DNA of 40,744 bases from DASSFZ01 sp036514635 (GTDB lineage: Bacteria; Chloroflexota; Anaerolineae; Fen-1058), in assembly GCA_036514635.1 (NCBI GenBank), contig DATBWU010000108.1:1-40744 (forward strand). Reading direction: 5' to 3'. The translations under genes were made by a program, and so were the position numbers. The notes beneath the pieces were generated by a model. It was not told the origin of the DNA, did not search any database, and saw nothing but the letters and a program-made list of their open reading frames with translations. Positions 1 to 7,543 of this stretch are shown here, one piece after another. Every line of letters starts with the position of its first letter. Positions within the stretch are counted from its first letter, which is position 1.

Positions 1-130
1 CCGCGCAACTCGGAGGGCCATTCCGCGTCCGCGCTCGGATCGGGCTTGCACCGTGGGTCCGACTCGCTGGCCGTCGCTGCGACGCGTACTCGTCCTCGTC
101 GTCGTTTTTCGTTTCTCCAACTTGGGCGTA

Positions 131-160
131 GGTATACCACACATTTCTAAAAGATGTCAA
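131..160 (-). promoter_or_regulatory. Possible sigma-70-type promoter reading left
   Basis: Read on the minus strand there is TTGACA (160-155), an 18-base spacer and TATACC (136-131). It would drive a gene lying mostly left of the window. No clear start codon with a ribosome binding site follows inside the window, so this is a sequence match only. Confidence 0.35.
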
Positions 161-189
161 GACCCAATTTCCCGGGTGATTATCCACAA

Positions 190-244
190 GTGCTCCAGGC
201 CCGCGTCCTCGCGGGCCGACCGCGCGGACGCGGTCGGCGAGCAC
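190..244. repeat. Cloverleaf repeat, copy 1 (two hairpins in an outer stem)
   Basis: GTGCTC at 190-195 pairs with GAGCAC at 239-244. Inside are two hairpins: an 8-bp GGCCCGCG stem with a TCCT loop (198-217) and an adjacent 8-bp CGACCGCG stem with a CGGA loop (217-236). The same architecture recurs at 9667-9731, and in one-hairpin form at 31454-31484. Function unknown. Confidence 0.7.
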
Positions 245-257
245 TCAAGATGTGTGC

Positions 258-376
258 AATCACCAGCCTATTTTCTGGTGATTATTCTCACCTCACCGCA
301 AACTGCGAAGCGAGCGGAGAGCGCAGAGAATTCAAATTCTCTCGGCGCGCCTTCGGCGTCTGCGCCTGTGCGGTGC
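258..376. repeat. ACCGCAGAG-type hairpin repeat, copy 1
   Basis: It starts with a 9-bp hairpin (AATCACCAG/CTGGTGATT, 258-283). A long imperfect inverted repeat follows, from CTCACCGCAA (about 293) to TGTGCGGTGC (about 376), with AGAGAATT/AATTCTCT at its core. The CTGGTGAT plus CTCACCGCA order is shared with the copy at 25070-25155. Related copies lie at 490-560 and 37334-37404. Confidence 0.7.
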
Positions 377-489
377 ACCAACGCCCCCCGCCTGGAAAGG
401 CGGCGGTTTTCCCGGTACAATTTCGAGGCTCAAGGCGGGCGGGAGCCGGCGCGGAAAAAGGCGGCTCTTCCGAGTTCAACGGGGAAAAC

Positions 490-560
490 CTCACCGCAAA
501 GAACGCTGAGGCCGCAGAGCATATAGGAAAACTCGGCGCTCTCTGCGTTCTCGGCGGTTC
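490..560. repeat. ACCGCAGAG-type hairpin repeat, copy 2
   Basis: An imperfect inverted repeat with left arm TCACCGCAAAGAACGC and right arm GCGTTCTCGGCGGTTC. The centre (ATAGGAAAACTCGGCGC) resembles the centre of the copy at 37334-37404. It is intergenic and carries no gene. Confidence 0.7.
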
Positions 561-592
561 AATTTCCGCCAAAGTCGGGAGAGCCAAAAAGG

Positions 593-699
593 CTAAGAGG
601 CTGTCTGAAAAGCATCGGAAGACCGGCTAAAGCCGGTCAAAGCGCCGACTAAAGTCGGCGTTCCGATTCGCGCAAGCCACTTTTCAGACAGGCTCTAAG
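593..699. repeat. CTGTCTGAAAAG palindromic element, copy 1
   Basis: Terminal inverted repeats of about 20 bp (593-612 and 680-699, sharing CTGTCTGAAAAG) enclose two small hairpins, GACCGGC-TAAA-GCCGGTC and GCCGACTAAAGTCGGC. No coding capacity, so it is MITE-like. Relatives are at 2439-2607 and 11803-11885. It ends about 20 bp before the next gene. Confidence 0.75.
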
Positions 700-719
700 G
701 TTCGCACAGGGGGATCACC

Positions 720-2309
720 ATGCATTGCCACTCGTCGAACAACCATTTCCGGTGGGCCTGCCTCGGAATCGCGGCTTTGATCATCGCAGTCCTGATCGCC
801 GGGTGCGCCGCGCCGACAACCGCGCCAACGCAGCCCTCCGCCTCGAGCGCTACCCCCGTCCCGATCGCGCCGGCGGGGCCGCCGGTCTTGGTAGCCTGTG
901 ACGCCGAGATTCAATTGCGGGCGATGCGACCCTCTCAGCGGCCCGACTGGAACGCGCTGGGCCTGGCCGCCTGCTACGATCTATCGCTCGACCTGAAACC
1001 CGATTCGCAATCATACACCGGCACCGCGCGCGTGACCTTCACCAATCGCACCGGGAGCGATTTGCCCGACCTGATCTTCCGACTCTATCCGAACGCGCAG
1101 GTGATTTACGACGGCGTGCTCGACGTCACATCCGCGCAGATAGGCGGCAAAGCCGTGAAGCCCGAAATCTTCTTGTCCGATCGCACGGGCCTGCGCCTGC
1201 TACTCGACCAGGCGCTGCCCGAAGGCGATACGGCGGTGATTGAGTTTGCCTTCGAGGGACTTCTGCCGATCGATTTCGGTTCGGGTTCCGCCTACGGCGT
1301 TTTCAACTACGTCGGAGACGAGCCGCTGATGGCGCTAGCCAACTGGTTCCCCATGCTGTCGGTGTGGCGTGACGGCGACTGGGATGCCACGCCCGTCATC
1401 GGTGAAGGCGACGCTGTCGTGAGCGAGGTCGCGCTGTATCGCGTGCGCGTGTCTGCGCCCGACGACTGGAAAGTCGTCGCCACGGGAACGCAGGTTCGCA
1501 ATTCGGTTACAGGTGAATCGGCGCAATACGAATTCGTCAGCGGGCCGGCGCGCGACTTCACCGTCCTCGCCAGCCCGAGCTTCGAGACGCGCGAATCACA
1601 AGCAGGCGAGGTACGCGTGGTGCACTGGGGTCTGCCCGACGGAGAATTGAGTTGGGAACAGGTGCTGAAGGTCGCGCGTGACTCGATCGAGGTCTATACC
1701 GATCGGTTTGGGCCTTATCCGTACACCGAACTCGATGTCGTCGCCGCGCCGCTCAATCGCGCCTCCGGCGTCGAGTATCCCGGTTTGGTCCTGATCGATG
1801 CCGGACTGTACGACGATCTGGGCGACTGGCCGTTTCTCAATGTGACCGTCGCGCACGAAGTCGCGCACCAGTGGTGGTATGGGGTCGTCGGTAACGATGT
1901 GCTGAACGCGCCGTGGCAGGATGAAGCGCTGACGACGTTCAGCTCGCTGCTCTATTTTGAGACATACGACCCGCAGGCGTATGACACGATCCTCGGGTTG
2001 TTCGAGCAGCAGGTGTCCGATTTTCAAGGCGCGCAGAGCGACGAGCCGATCGCGCAACCGCTCGCCGCATTCCGCGGCCACGGCGATGCTTATAGCGCTA
2101 TCGTCTATCTGAAGGGCGCGCTGTTCTTCGCCGCGCTGCGAAAGGAGATTGGCGACGGAGCATTCTTCGGCGCGTTGCAGGAGTATTACCAGAGCAAACG
2201 CTACACGATTGCATTGCCCGACGACCTGCTCGATGCGTTTGAGGATGGCTGTGGCTGCATTCTCGACGCGACGTACAACGAGTGGGGCGTGACCGCACCG
2301 CGACAATAG
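720..2309 (+). CDS. M1-family zinc metallopeptidase lipoprotein
   Basis: This is a secreted, membrane-anchored protease of the aminopeptidase N (gluzincin) family that would cleave peptides outside the cell. Residues 1-29 form a lipoprotein signal peptide with lipobox LIAGC (Cys29), followed by a Pro/Thr/Ser-rich linker. An N-terminal beta domain precedes the catalytic domain. The zinc site is HEVAH at 379-383 with Glu402, exactly the HEXXH-x18-E spacing of family M1. At 529 aa it is shorter than full-length aminopeptidase N, as in the compact bacterial forms that lack the C-terminal helical domain. The ATG follows a G-rich AGGGGGAT stretch. It stands alone, between a palindromic element upstream and a CACGAAT hairpin downstream. 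The class is firm; whether it is a true aminopeptidase is not shown. Confidence 0.92.
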   Translation: MHCHSSNNHFRWACLGIAALIIAVLIAGCAAPTTAPTQPSASSATPVPIAPAGPPVLVACDAEIQLRAMRPSQRPDWNALGLAACYDLSLDLKPDSQSYTGTARVTFTNRTGSDLPDLIFRLYPNAQVIYDGVLDVTSAQIGGKAVKPEIFLSDRTGLRLLLDQALPEGDTAVIEFAFEGLLPIDFGSGSAYGVFNYVGDEPLMALANWFPMLSVWRDGDWDATPVIGEGDAVVSEVALYRVRVSAPDDWKVVATGTQVRNSVTGESAQYEFVSGPARDFTVLASPSFETRESQAGEVRVVHWGLPDGELSWEQVLKVARDSIEVYTDRFGPYPYTELDVVAAPLNRASGVEYPGLVLIDAGLYDDLGDWPFLNVTVAHEVAHQWWYGVVGNDVLNAPWQDEALTTFSSLLYFETYDPQAYDTILGLFEQQVSDFQGAQSDEPIAQPLAAFRGHGDAYSAIVYLKGALFFAALRKEIGDGAFFGALQEYYQSKRYTIALPDDLLDAFEDGCGCILDATYNEWGVTAPRQ

Positions 2310-2336
2310 AATCTGGCTACTTCGACTACTACTTAT

Positions 2337-2400
2337 CCACGAATAACACGAATCGACACGAATAAGGCCGCTATTCGTGTTCATTCGTGTAGATTCGTGG
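2337..2400. repeat. CACGAAT hairpin of short tandem units
   Basis: Three CACGAAT-type units on the left (CCACGAATAACACGAATC...) are mirrored by three ATTCGTG units on the right, around a 7-base centre AGGCCGC. The stem is nearly 29 bp long. It begins 27 bp after the peptidase stop and could act as a transcript 3' end, but there is no U tract. Confidence 0.75.
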
Positions 2401-2438
2401 ATCGATCATCCGGTTGCGACACGCCGAGCAGCACTGCG

Positions 2439-2607
2439 CTAAGAGCCTGTCTTAAAACTCACCACCAAGACGCGACCCCCTGAAGGGGGCAAGCGGCACA
2501 AAGAATCACCAAGTTGTCTTGGTGTATCTTCGTGTCGCCTGCCCCGCGTTTTTTGCGGGGTGGTGACTTGGTGGTTAATAATCAAAGCTTTTCAGACAGT
2601 CTCTAAG
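2439..2607. repeat. CTGTCTGAAAAG palindromic element, copy 2, with nested ACCAAG repeat
   Basis: The outer arms CTAAGAGCCTGTCTTAAAA (2439-2457) and the inverse at 2588-2607 enclose a second inverted repeat, ACCACCAAG (about 2461) to CTTGGTGGT (about 2575). That in turn holds CCCCCTGAAGGGGG, ACCAAG-TTGT-CTTGGT and CCCCGC-GGGG hairpins. The right arm supplies the TAG stop of the oxidoreductase at 2603-2605, so the two repeat families look nested. Confidence 0.7.
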
Positions 2608-3586
2608 GGACTGGCCGGCGTTCGCGGGCCGACTGCAACAGCGCGAGGATCGCCGCCACGTTGGCCCGGCTATCGGCCAGGCTGACGCGCGGGGGGTTGC
2701 CGAGCAAGATCGCATCGGCCATGTCTTCGACTTCGCCGATGTAGAGATCCTCACCGGGAACTGCGATCGTCTGCACGTCCTCGCCGCCCCGCGACAGAAG
2801 GATCCGCTCGTTCAGCCCCGGATGGAATGGGTGCGGCACGCCGATCGACCCCTCGCTGCCGACAATCTCAATGTGCGCGCGATACGGCGAACGGAAACCG
2901 CTGTCGAACTGCGCGTACGCGCCGCTGGCGAAGCGCATTTGCCCGGCAAACACCTCGTCGATGCCGGTGGGGCCGGTCACTTGCCAGCCGAAGACCTCGA
3001 CCGGCTCCGCGCCGAGCACATAGCGCGAGTAACTGACGGGATAACAGCCCACATCCCAAACACTCCCGCCGCCCATTTCCGGGTAGAGGCGCACGTCGCC
3101 TTCGTTCGTGAGGTTGAAGGTGAAGGTGCCGCGAACCACCTGCACCGCGCCGATCGCGCCGCCATCAACCAGCTCTTTGACTTTGGTCGTCTGCGGGTGA
3201 TGCCGGTACATGAACGCCTCGGCGACAACCACGCCTACCTTCCGGGCGGCGGCTTCCATCGCATCGACTTCGGCCACGCTCAATGCCATCGGCTTCTCAC
3301 ACAATACGTGCTTGCCGGCCTGCGTCGCCTTGATCGTCCACTCGGCGTGCAGGTGGTTCGGCAAGGGATTGTAGATCACATCGATGTCCGGATCGGCCAG
3401 CATGGCTTCATAAGTGCCGAAGGCGCGCGGGATACTCGACTCTTTGGCGTAAGCCTTCGCCCGATCGAGATCGCGGCTGGCGACGGCGAGCAGCTCGTTG
3501 CGCGGCGACGCGCGCAGCGGCGGAATGAGCGCACGGTTGATGCGCGCTGTGCTCAACAGGCCCCAACGCAGAATACGATCCGTCAT
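2603..3586 (-). CDS. Gfo/Idh/MocA family oxidoreductase
   Basis: A cytoplasmic NAD(P)-dependent dehydrogenase, probably acting on a sugar or polyol derivative; the substrate cannot be told from sequence. It is 327 aa, a usual length for the family. The N-terminal Rossmann fold begins WGLLSTARINRAL (residues 8-20). The family motif EKP is at 97-99 (CEKPMALS), with Lys98 the usual catalytic/cofactor residue. The C-terminal half is the alpha/beta substrate domain. The start at 3586 is preceded on the minus strand by GGAGG. Its stop lies inside the arm of a palindromic element. Its neighbours do not form an obvious pathway with it. Confidence 0.92.
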   Translation of the reverse strand: MTDRILRWGLLSTARINRALIPPLRASPRNELLAVASRDLDRAKAYAKESSIPRAFGTYEAMLADPDIDVIYNPLPNHLHAEWTIKATQAGKHVLCEKPMALSVAEVDAMEAAARKVGVVVAEAFMYRHHPQTTKVKELVDGGAIGAVQVVRGTFTFNLTNEGDVRLYPEMGGGSVWDVGCYPVSYSRYVLGAEPVEVFGWQVTGPTGIDEVFAGQMRFASGAYAQFDSGFRSPYRAHIEIVGSEGSIGVPHPFHPGLNERILLSRGGEDVQTIAVPGEDLYIGEVEDMADAILLGNPPRVSLADSRANVAAILALLQSARERRPVP

Positions 3587-3629
3587 AGTTCCTCCGGGAG
3601 TGTCTTAGGGCTTGTCCAAATATAACTTC

Positions 3630-3691
3630 CGTCCTGAGACGAAGGTCGAAGGACGATAGACCAATGCCTTCGTCTTTGGTCGTTCGTCATT
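3630..3691. repeat. GACGAAGG hairpin array without a gene, copy A
   Basis: The left arm has GACGAAGG/TCGAAGGACGATAGACC units, the loop is about AATG, and the right arm has CTTCGTCTTTGGTCGTTCGTCATT. The units are those flanking the four-helix-bundle gene at 8429-8854. The right arm contains the TCA that gives the GMC gene its TGA stop (3689-3687). Confidence 0.7.
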
Positions 3692-5390
3692 GCGGCAGGA
3701 AGTTGTTCCTGGACGCCTCCTTACGGACCACAGGTGAAAATACCGGGTCCACGCGCAGTTTCGATGCGCGCGACACGGCGTGCTCGTCTTTGGGCAGGAC
3801 GTGGCTCATCGCATACTCGGCCAGTGCGGTGATGGTCAGGCTAGGATTGACGCCGGGGTTGGCCGGGACGATGGAGCCGTCGATGACGTATAGGCCTGGA
3901 TAGTTGTGCGCCTGGCACTTCACGTCGACCACACCTTCCTGCGTGTCGCGCCCCATCGGGCAGCCGCCCAGGATGTGCGCGGTCATCGGGATGTTGAGCA
4001 GCGCCTCGACCATTGACCCCGCCGCGATGCCTTTCGTCTTCTCCGCGAATGCGCGCGCCACCCGATGGCCGATCTCCACTTCGCCCGTCAGGCGTTGTCC
4101 CACTTCCGGCTTGGTGACCAGATCGCGCCGGAAGCGGGTGAACAGGCTCCGGCCCAGACGCATGCGCAGGCGCCGGTCTTCGGTCTGCATGACGAGGAGG
4201 ATGGTGGTGCGCTGTGCCCAGCCGGGCAGGACTTGCGCCCGCAGAAAATCGAGCGGGTGACGCAGGATATTGCCGGCGATCTTGAGGAGACGAACCGGCA
4301 TCCGATTGCCCGATTCGATCAGCGGCCCGGCCAGGAATTTCATCAACCCCGATCCGGCCGGATAACGCACCGGCTCGATCGCCGTCACTGCGTCGGCGTG
4401 GAAAATCGAGGTGATGGCAATGCCGTTGGAGTAATCGGGATCGGGTTTCTTGCGGGCGATCACGCCGAGCAATTCTTCGCCATTCGTGCGCACCATGTCG
4501 CCCAGGCGCGGCGAGAGGTTCGGCAGCGAGCGGGCCACGTCGCGGCAGCGGAACAACAGCTGGAGTGTGCCCAGCGCGCCCGCCGAGAATACGACGTTGC
4601 GCGCGCGCACGCGCCGTTCCGGCTTGAACAGCCAGGCAGTCGACTTTCGGTACACCACCTCGTAGCGCGCGCCGTCCGGCTGGCCGTCTGGCAGCGGGCG
4701 CACATCGCGCACTTCGCTTTCGGGCCAGATTTGCGCGCCCCACTTTTCGGCGAAGTACAGGTAGTTCTTGACGAGTGTGTTCTTGGCGTTGTAGCGACAG
4801 CCGACCATGCAGCCGCCGCAGTGGATGCAACCCTGGCGTGACGGGCCTTCGCCGCCGAAGTACGGATCGGGCACGCCCTGGCCCGGCTCGCCGAAGAACA
4901 CGCCGACGTCGGTCGGCTGGAAGGTATCGTCCGTGCCCAACTCGTGCGCAATATCCTGGAGGATCGCGTCGGTCAGCCACAGGTTTGGATTGCGTGCCAC
5001 GCCCAACATGCGCCGCGCCGTGTCGTAGTGCGGGCGCAGGATCGTTTTCCAATCGGCCAGGTGTCGCCAGGCCGGCGCGGAAAACAACTCGTCGCTCGGT
5101 TCCATTAAGACGTTAGCGTAGCCCAGGCTCCCGCCGCCGACGCCGCTGCCGTGTAAGACAAACACATCGCGAAACGGACTGATCTGCAAAATGCCGAAGC
5201 AGCGCAGCGCGGGCATCCACAGATACTTGAAGATATTCCAGGTGCTCTTCGCAAAATCCGGGTCATGATAGCGCTTGCCGCGCTCCAGCACGAGAACGCG
5301 GTAGCCTTTCTCGGTCAGCCGCATTGCCGACACGCTGCCGCCGAAGCCTGAGCCGATGACGACGAAGTCGAAGGGGGCGTGTGAGGTCAT
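3687..5390 (-). CDS. GMC family FAD-dependent oxidoreductase
   Basis: A flavoprotein dehydrogenase or oxidase of the glucose-methanol-choline family, of the cholesterol-oxidase-like branch; substrate unknown. The predicted protein is 567 aa. The FAD-binding GSGFGG is at residues 13-18 (VVIGSGFGGS), and the second FAD loop is GSGVGGGSLGYANVL at about 81-95. A cysteine cluster CIHCGGCMVGC (188-198) has C-x2-C-x2-C-x3-C spacing. The C-terminal GMC_oxred_C region has HILGGCPMG and a final NPGVNPSLTITALAEYA segment. I chose ATG 5390 because the protein homology begins there. The same frame stays open upstream, but only through tandem repeats and the antisense of the next gene. No Shine-Dalgarno precedes this ATG, because a TTGGATGG repeat directly abuts it. 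Confidence 0.9.
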   Translation of the reverse strand: MTSHAPFDFVVIGSGFGGSVSAMRLTEKGYRVLVLERGKRYHDPDFAKSTWNIFKYLWMPALRCFGILQISPFRDVFVLHGSGVGGGSLGYANVLMEPSDELFSAPAWRHLADWKTILRPHYDTARRMLGVARNPNLWLTDAILQDIAHELGTDDTFQPTDVGVFFGEPGQGVPDPYFGGEGPSRQGCIHCGGCMVGCRYNAKNTLVKNYLYFAEKWGAQIWPESEVRDVRPLPDGQPDGARYEVVYRKSTAWLFKPERRVRARNVVFSAGALGTLQLLFRCRDVARSLPNLSPRLGDMVRTNGEELLGVIARKKPDPDYSNGIAITSIFHADAVTAIEPVRYPAGSGLMKFLAGPLIESGNRMPVRLLKIAGNILRHPLDFLRAQVLPGWAQRTTILLVMQTEDRRLRMRLGRSLFTRFRRDLVTKPEVGQRLTGEVEIGHRVARAFAEKTKGIAAGSMVEALLNIPMTAHILGGCPMGRDTQEGVVDVKCQAHNYPGLYVIDGSIVPANPGVNPSLTITALAEYAMSHVLPKDEHAVSRASKLRVDPVFSPVVRKEASRNNFLPQ

Positions 5391-5498
5391 GAGGTGTTGG
5401 ATGGATGGATGGTTGGTTGGATGGTTGGATAGTTGGATGGTTGGATGGTTGGATAGTTGGGTGGTTGGGTGGTTGGATGGTTGGATGTTGGGTGGCGG
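5391..5498. repeat. TTGGATGG degenerate tandem repeat
   Basis: About 100 bp made of TGGATGGT/TGGATAGT/TGGGTGGT units in one orientation, with no inverted partner nearby. It abuts the GMC start codon and forms that gene's 5' leader. The gap 5391-5741 otherwise holds only the direct repeats at 5542-5640. Confidence 0.85.
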
Positions 5499-5541
5499 GC
5501 CAGGGATAGTATAGCACGGAAGGGAATCCTCAACGGATGCC

Positions 5542-5640
5542 TTCGGCGAAACGGACAAGCGGACAGGAACGGACGTGGCCGCTGCGAGGCAGGCCGCTGA
5601 GGACGCACTTTGGCGAAACGGACAAACGGACAGAAACGGA
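5542..5640. repeat. Pair of 32-bp direct repeats
   Basis: Two near-identical copies at 5542-5573 and 5609-5640 share GGCGAAACGGACAA and GGACAG-AACGGA. They are separated by 35 bp of GC-rich sequence containing GGCCGCTGCGAGGCAGGCCGC. They are not part of any gene. Confidence 0.8.
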
Positions 5641-5741
5641 GCGCCAGCCGCGCTATGCTTGTCAACAGCGTGTCTCGAATCTATAATCCAGGTTGCTCGT
5701 TGACTCGCCGACTCGTTGATTCGTATCCACAGGTGACTCTT

Positions 5742-6737
5742 ATGCCCTTCCACATCCTCACTGCCCACGACGTTCGCGCCGCGCTGCCCATGCCCGATGC
5801 GATCGAATCCATGCGCAAGGCTTTCGGCATGTTGTCTTCCGGCCAGGCCGACGTGCCGCCGCGCACTGCGATCGAGATGCCCAAGCACGATGCCGTAACG
5901 CTGTTCATGCCGGCGTATCTGCACTCCGGCAACCGGCTCGGCGCGAAGATCGTCTCCGTCTTTCCGAACAACATCAACCTGGAACTGCCGCGCATTCACG
6001 GCATCGTGATTTTGATCAATGCCGCCACCGGACAGCCGGAAGCGCTGCTGGAAGGCACGACGCTGACGGCGATCCGCACCGGCGCGGCCAGCGGTCTCGC
6101 CACCGATCTGCTCGCCCGGCGTGACGCCTCGACCGTCGCCATCATCGGTTCCGGCGCGCAGGCACGCACGCAGCTGGAAGCCGTGTGCTGCGTTCGGCAA
6201 ATCAAGAGCGCGTGGGTGTACTCGCCCAATCGCGCGCACGCCGAGCAGTTTGCCGCCGAGGCGGCCAGTCGCAAGGATACGCCGGTGGAGATCGAGATCG
6301 CCTCGTCCGCGCACGAAGCCGTGTCGCAGGCCGACATCATTTGCACGGCCACGACGTCGTCGACGCCGGTCATCGGCCCGGGCGACGTGAAGCCCGGCGC
6401 GCACGTCAACGGCATCGGATCGTACACGCCGGCCATGTACGAGGTCGATCCGGAACTGGTGAAGCAGATGCGCGTGGTGGTCGATCAGCGGCAGGCGGCA
6501 CTGGCTGAAGCGGGCGAGGTGATCGCTTGCATCCAGCAAGGCTGGCTGCGCGAGAACGAATTGATCGAGTTGGGCGATATTATCAACGGCACGCGGCCCG
6601 GGCGAATCGGCGGCGACCAGATGACGTTTTTCAAATCGGTCGGGGTGGCCGTGCAAGATGTGGCCGCCGCGCAGCAGGCGCTCACGACGGCGCGGCAAAA
6701 GAAACTCGGCACGGCGATCGAATTGGATAAGCAGTAA
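5742..6737 (+). CDS. Ornithine cyclodeaminase / mu-crystallin family protein
   Basis: An NAD(P)-binding enzyme of the OCD/CRYM fold, probably a cytoplasmic imine reductase or amino-acid dehydrogenase. The predicted protein is 331 aa, typical of the family. Features include LGAKIVSVFPN with Lys69, TAIRTGAASGLAT with Arg112, and the Rossmann loop IIGSGAQA (134-141). True ornithine cyclodeaminases have a GGDxPGK-like loop with a catalytic Asp; here the equivalent is GIGSYTPAMYE (224-234) with no Asp, so ornithine cyclisation is doubtful. ATG 5742 is chosen because AGGTGA lies 5 bp upstream and family homology starts there. Longer starts upstream would only add repeat-derived sequence. Confidence 0.88.
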   Translation: MPFHILTAHDVRAALPMPDAIESMRKAFGMLSSGQADVPPRTAIEMPKHDAVTLFMPAYLHSGNRLGAKIVSVFPNNINLELPRIHGIVILINAATGQPEALLEGTTLTAIRTGAASGLATDLLARRDASTVAIIGSGAQARTQLEAVCCVRQIKSAWVYSPNRAHAEQFAAEAASRKDTPVEIEIASSAHEAVSQADIICTATTSSTPVIGPGDVKPGAHVNGIGSYTPAMYEVDPELVKQMRVVVDQRQAALAEAGEVIACIQQGWLRENELIELGDIINGTRPGRIGGDQMTFFKSVGVAVQDVAAAQQALTTARQKKLGTAIELDKQ

Positions 6738-6766
6738 CCGGCAGTGTAGAAGTGCCCGTCACCTGA

Positions 6767-7537
6767 CTAACTCTGCGGTTTGGCCTTGCTCTGCGGGCTG
6801 ATCGGGATTTCGACCGGCCGCTCGGTCCCCTTGATCAACCGCTCGATGTTCGGTCGCAGCGCGTAGGCCACCAGCACCAATGCGCCGATGCCGTACCAGA
6901 TATGCTCGATCGACCCCTGCCCCAGCACAGCGCGAATCGCCGCGATGACGATGATCACGAACGCGATCAGCAACGATCCTACCGACGCATAGCGAATCAC
7001 GAACATCGACAGCGGCAGGCAAGCCAGCGTGAAAATCAGCGATGGCGGCCAGAACGCGCCGGCCACACCCATGTTCGGCCCGCTGCCTGCACCACCCCGG
7101 AAGGCCAGAAAAACCGAGGCGTTATGCCCCAGCACCGCACCCCAGCCAGCCAGGACCTCGGCCCACACTGATCCGGGCACTAGCGCACGCGCCCAAACGA
7201 CTGCCGCGAATCCTTTGCACACGTCGCCCGCCACGGTCAGCGCACCCGCACCCAGGCCGCCGGCGCGCATGGCATTCGTTCCGCCGATGCGGCCACTGCC
7301 CTCCGTCGTGATGTCGCGCTCGCGCAACATGCCGATCACGATGAACCCGAACGGGATCGATCCCAGCAGGTATCCACCGAGCGCCGAGGCGGCAACCCGC
7401 ACCCAGCCCGACCACGACTGCGCCAGCGCCGTAATGAGTTGCTGGCCGTGAACCGGCTCGGCCAGAATGAACGTCAACACCGCAGCCGAAGCTATTAAGG
7501 ACAACGCTACCGCGCCCCGATATACTCGCCTACGCAT
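6767..7537 (-). CDS. PlsY-like glycerol-3-phosphate acyltransferase, divergent
   Basis: An integral membrane protein of the PlsY family, which transfers acyl from acyl-phosphate to glycerol-3-phosphate in phospholipid synthesis. It is 256 aa with about six hydrophobic segments and an extra N-terminal membrane segment (about residues 8-28). Family landmarks are GSIPFGFI (about 58-65), GSGRIGGTN (about 81-89) and GHNASVFLAFRGGAG. The last corresponds to the usual GHxFPVFLxFKGGKGVAT but lacks the lysines, so activity may be altered. It starts 6 bp after the MoeB-like gene stop and is probably co-transcribed with it. The family call is good; the exact reaction is inferred. Confidence 0.8.
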   Translation of the reverse strand: MRRRVYRGAVALSLIASAAVLTFILAEPVHGQQLITALAQSWSGWVRVAASALGGYLLGSIPFGFIVIGMLRERDITTEGSGRIGGTNAMRAGGLGAGALTVAGDVCKGFAAVVWARALVPGSVWAEVLAGWGAVLGHNASVFLAFRGGAGSGPNMGVAGAFWPPSLIFTLACLPLSMFVIRYASVGSLLIAFVIIVIAAIRAVLGQGSIEHIWYGIGALVLVAYALRPNIERLIKGTERPVEIPISPQSKAKPQS

Positions 7538-7543
7538 CTTCGG

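Larger units (their letters stand above)
1..719. other. Gene-free leader region filled with repeats
   Basis: No convincing gene is visible on either strand. Open frames here run through hairpin repeats and have no recognisable domain. The region holds a possible leftward promoter, a two-hairpin cloverleaf repeat, two copies of an ACCGCAGAG-type hairpin repeat and a palindromic element, listed separately. A minus-strand gene may begin near the left edge, where an ATG lies at 21-19, but too little is visible to support it. Confidence 0.7.

Noticed and set aside
53..630. Small genes in the first 700 bp
   Set aside because: Overlapping frames on both strands run through hairpin repeats and match nothing known.
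5391..5498. Possible CRISPR array
   Set aside because: The units are degenerate, 8-16 bp, contiguous and without unique spacers; no cas gene is present.
3687..6698. One 1003-residue minus-strand protein
   Set aside because: Only the last 567 residues match a family. The rest is antisense of the cyclodeaminase-like gene and translated repeats.
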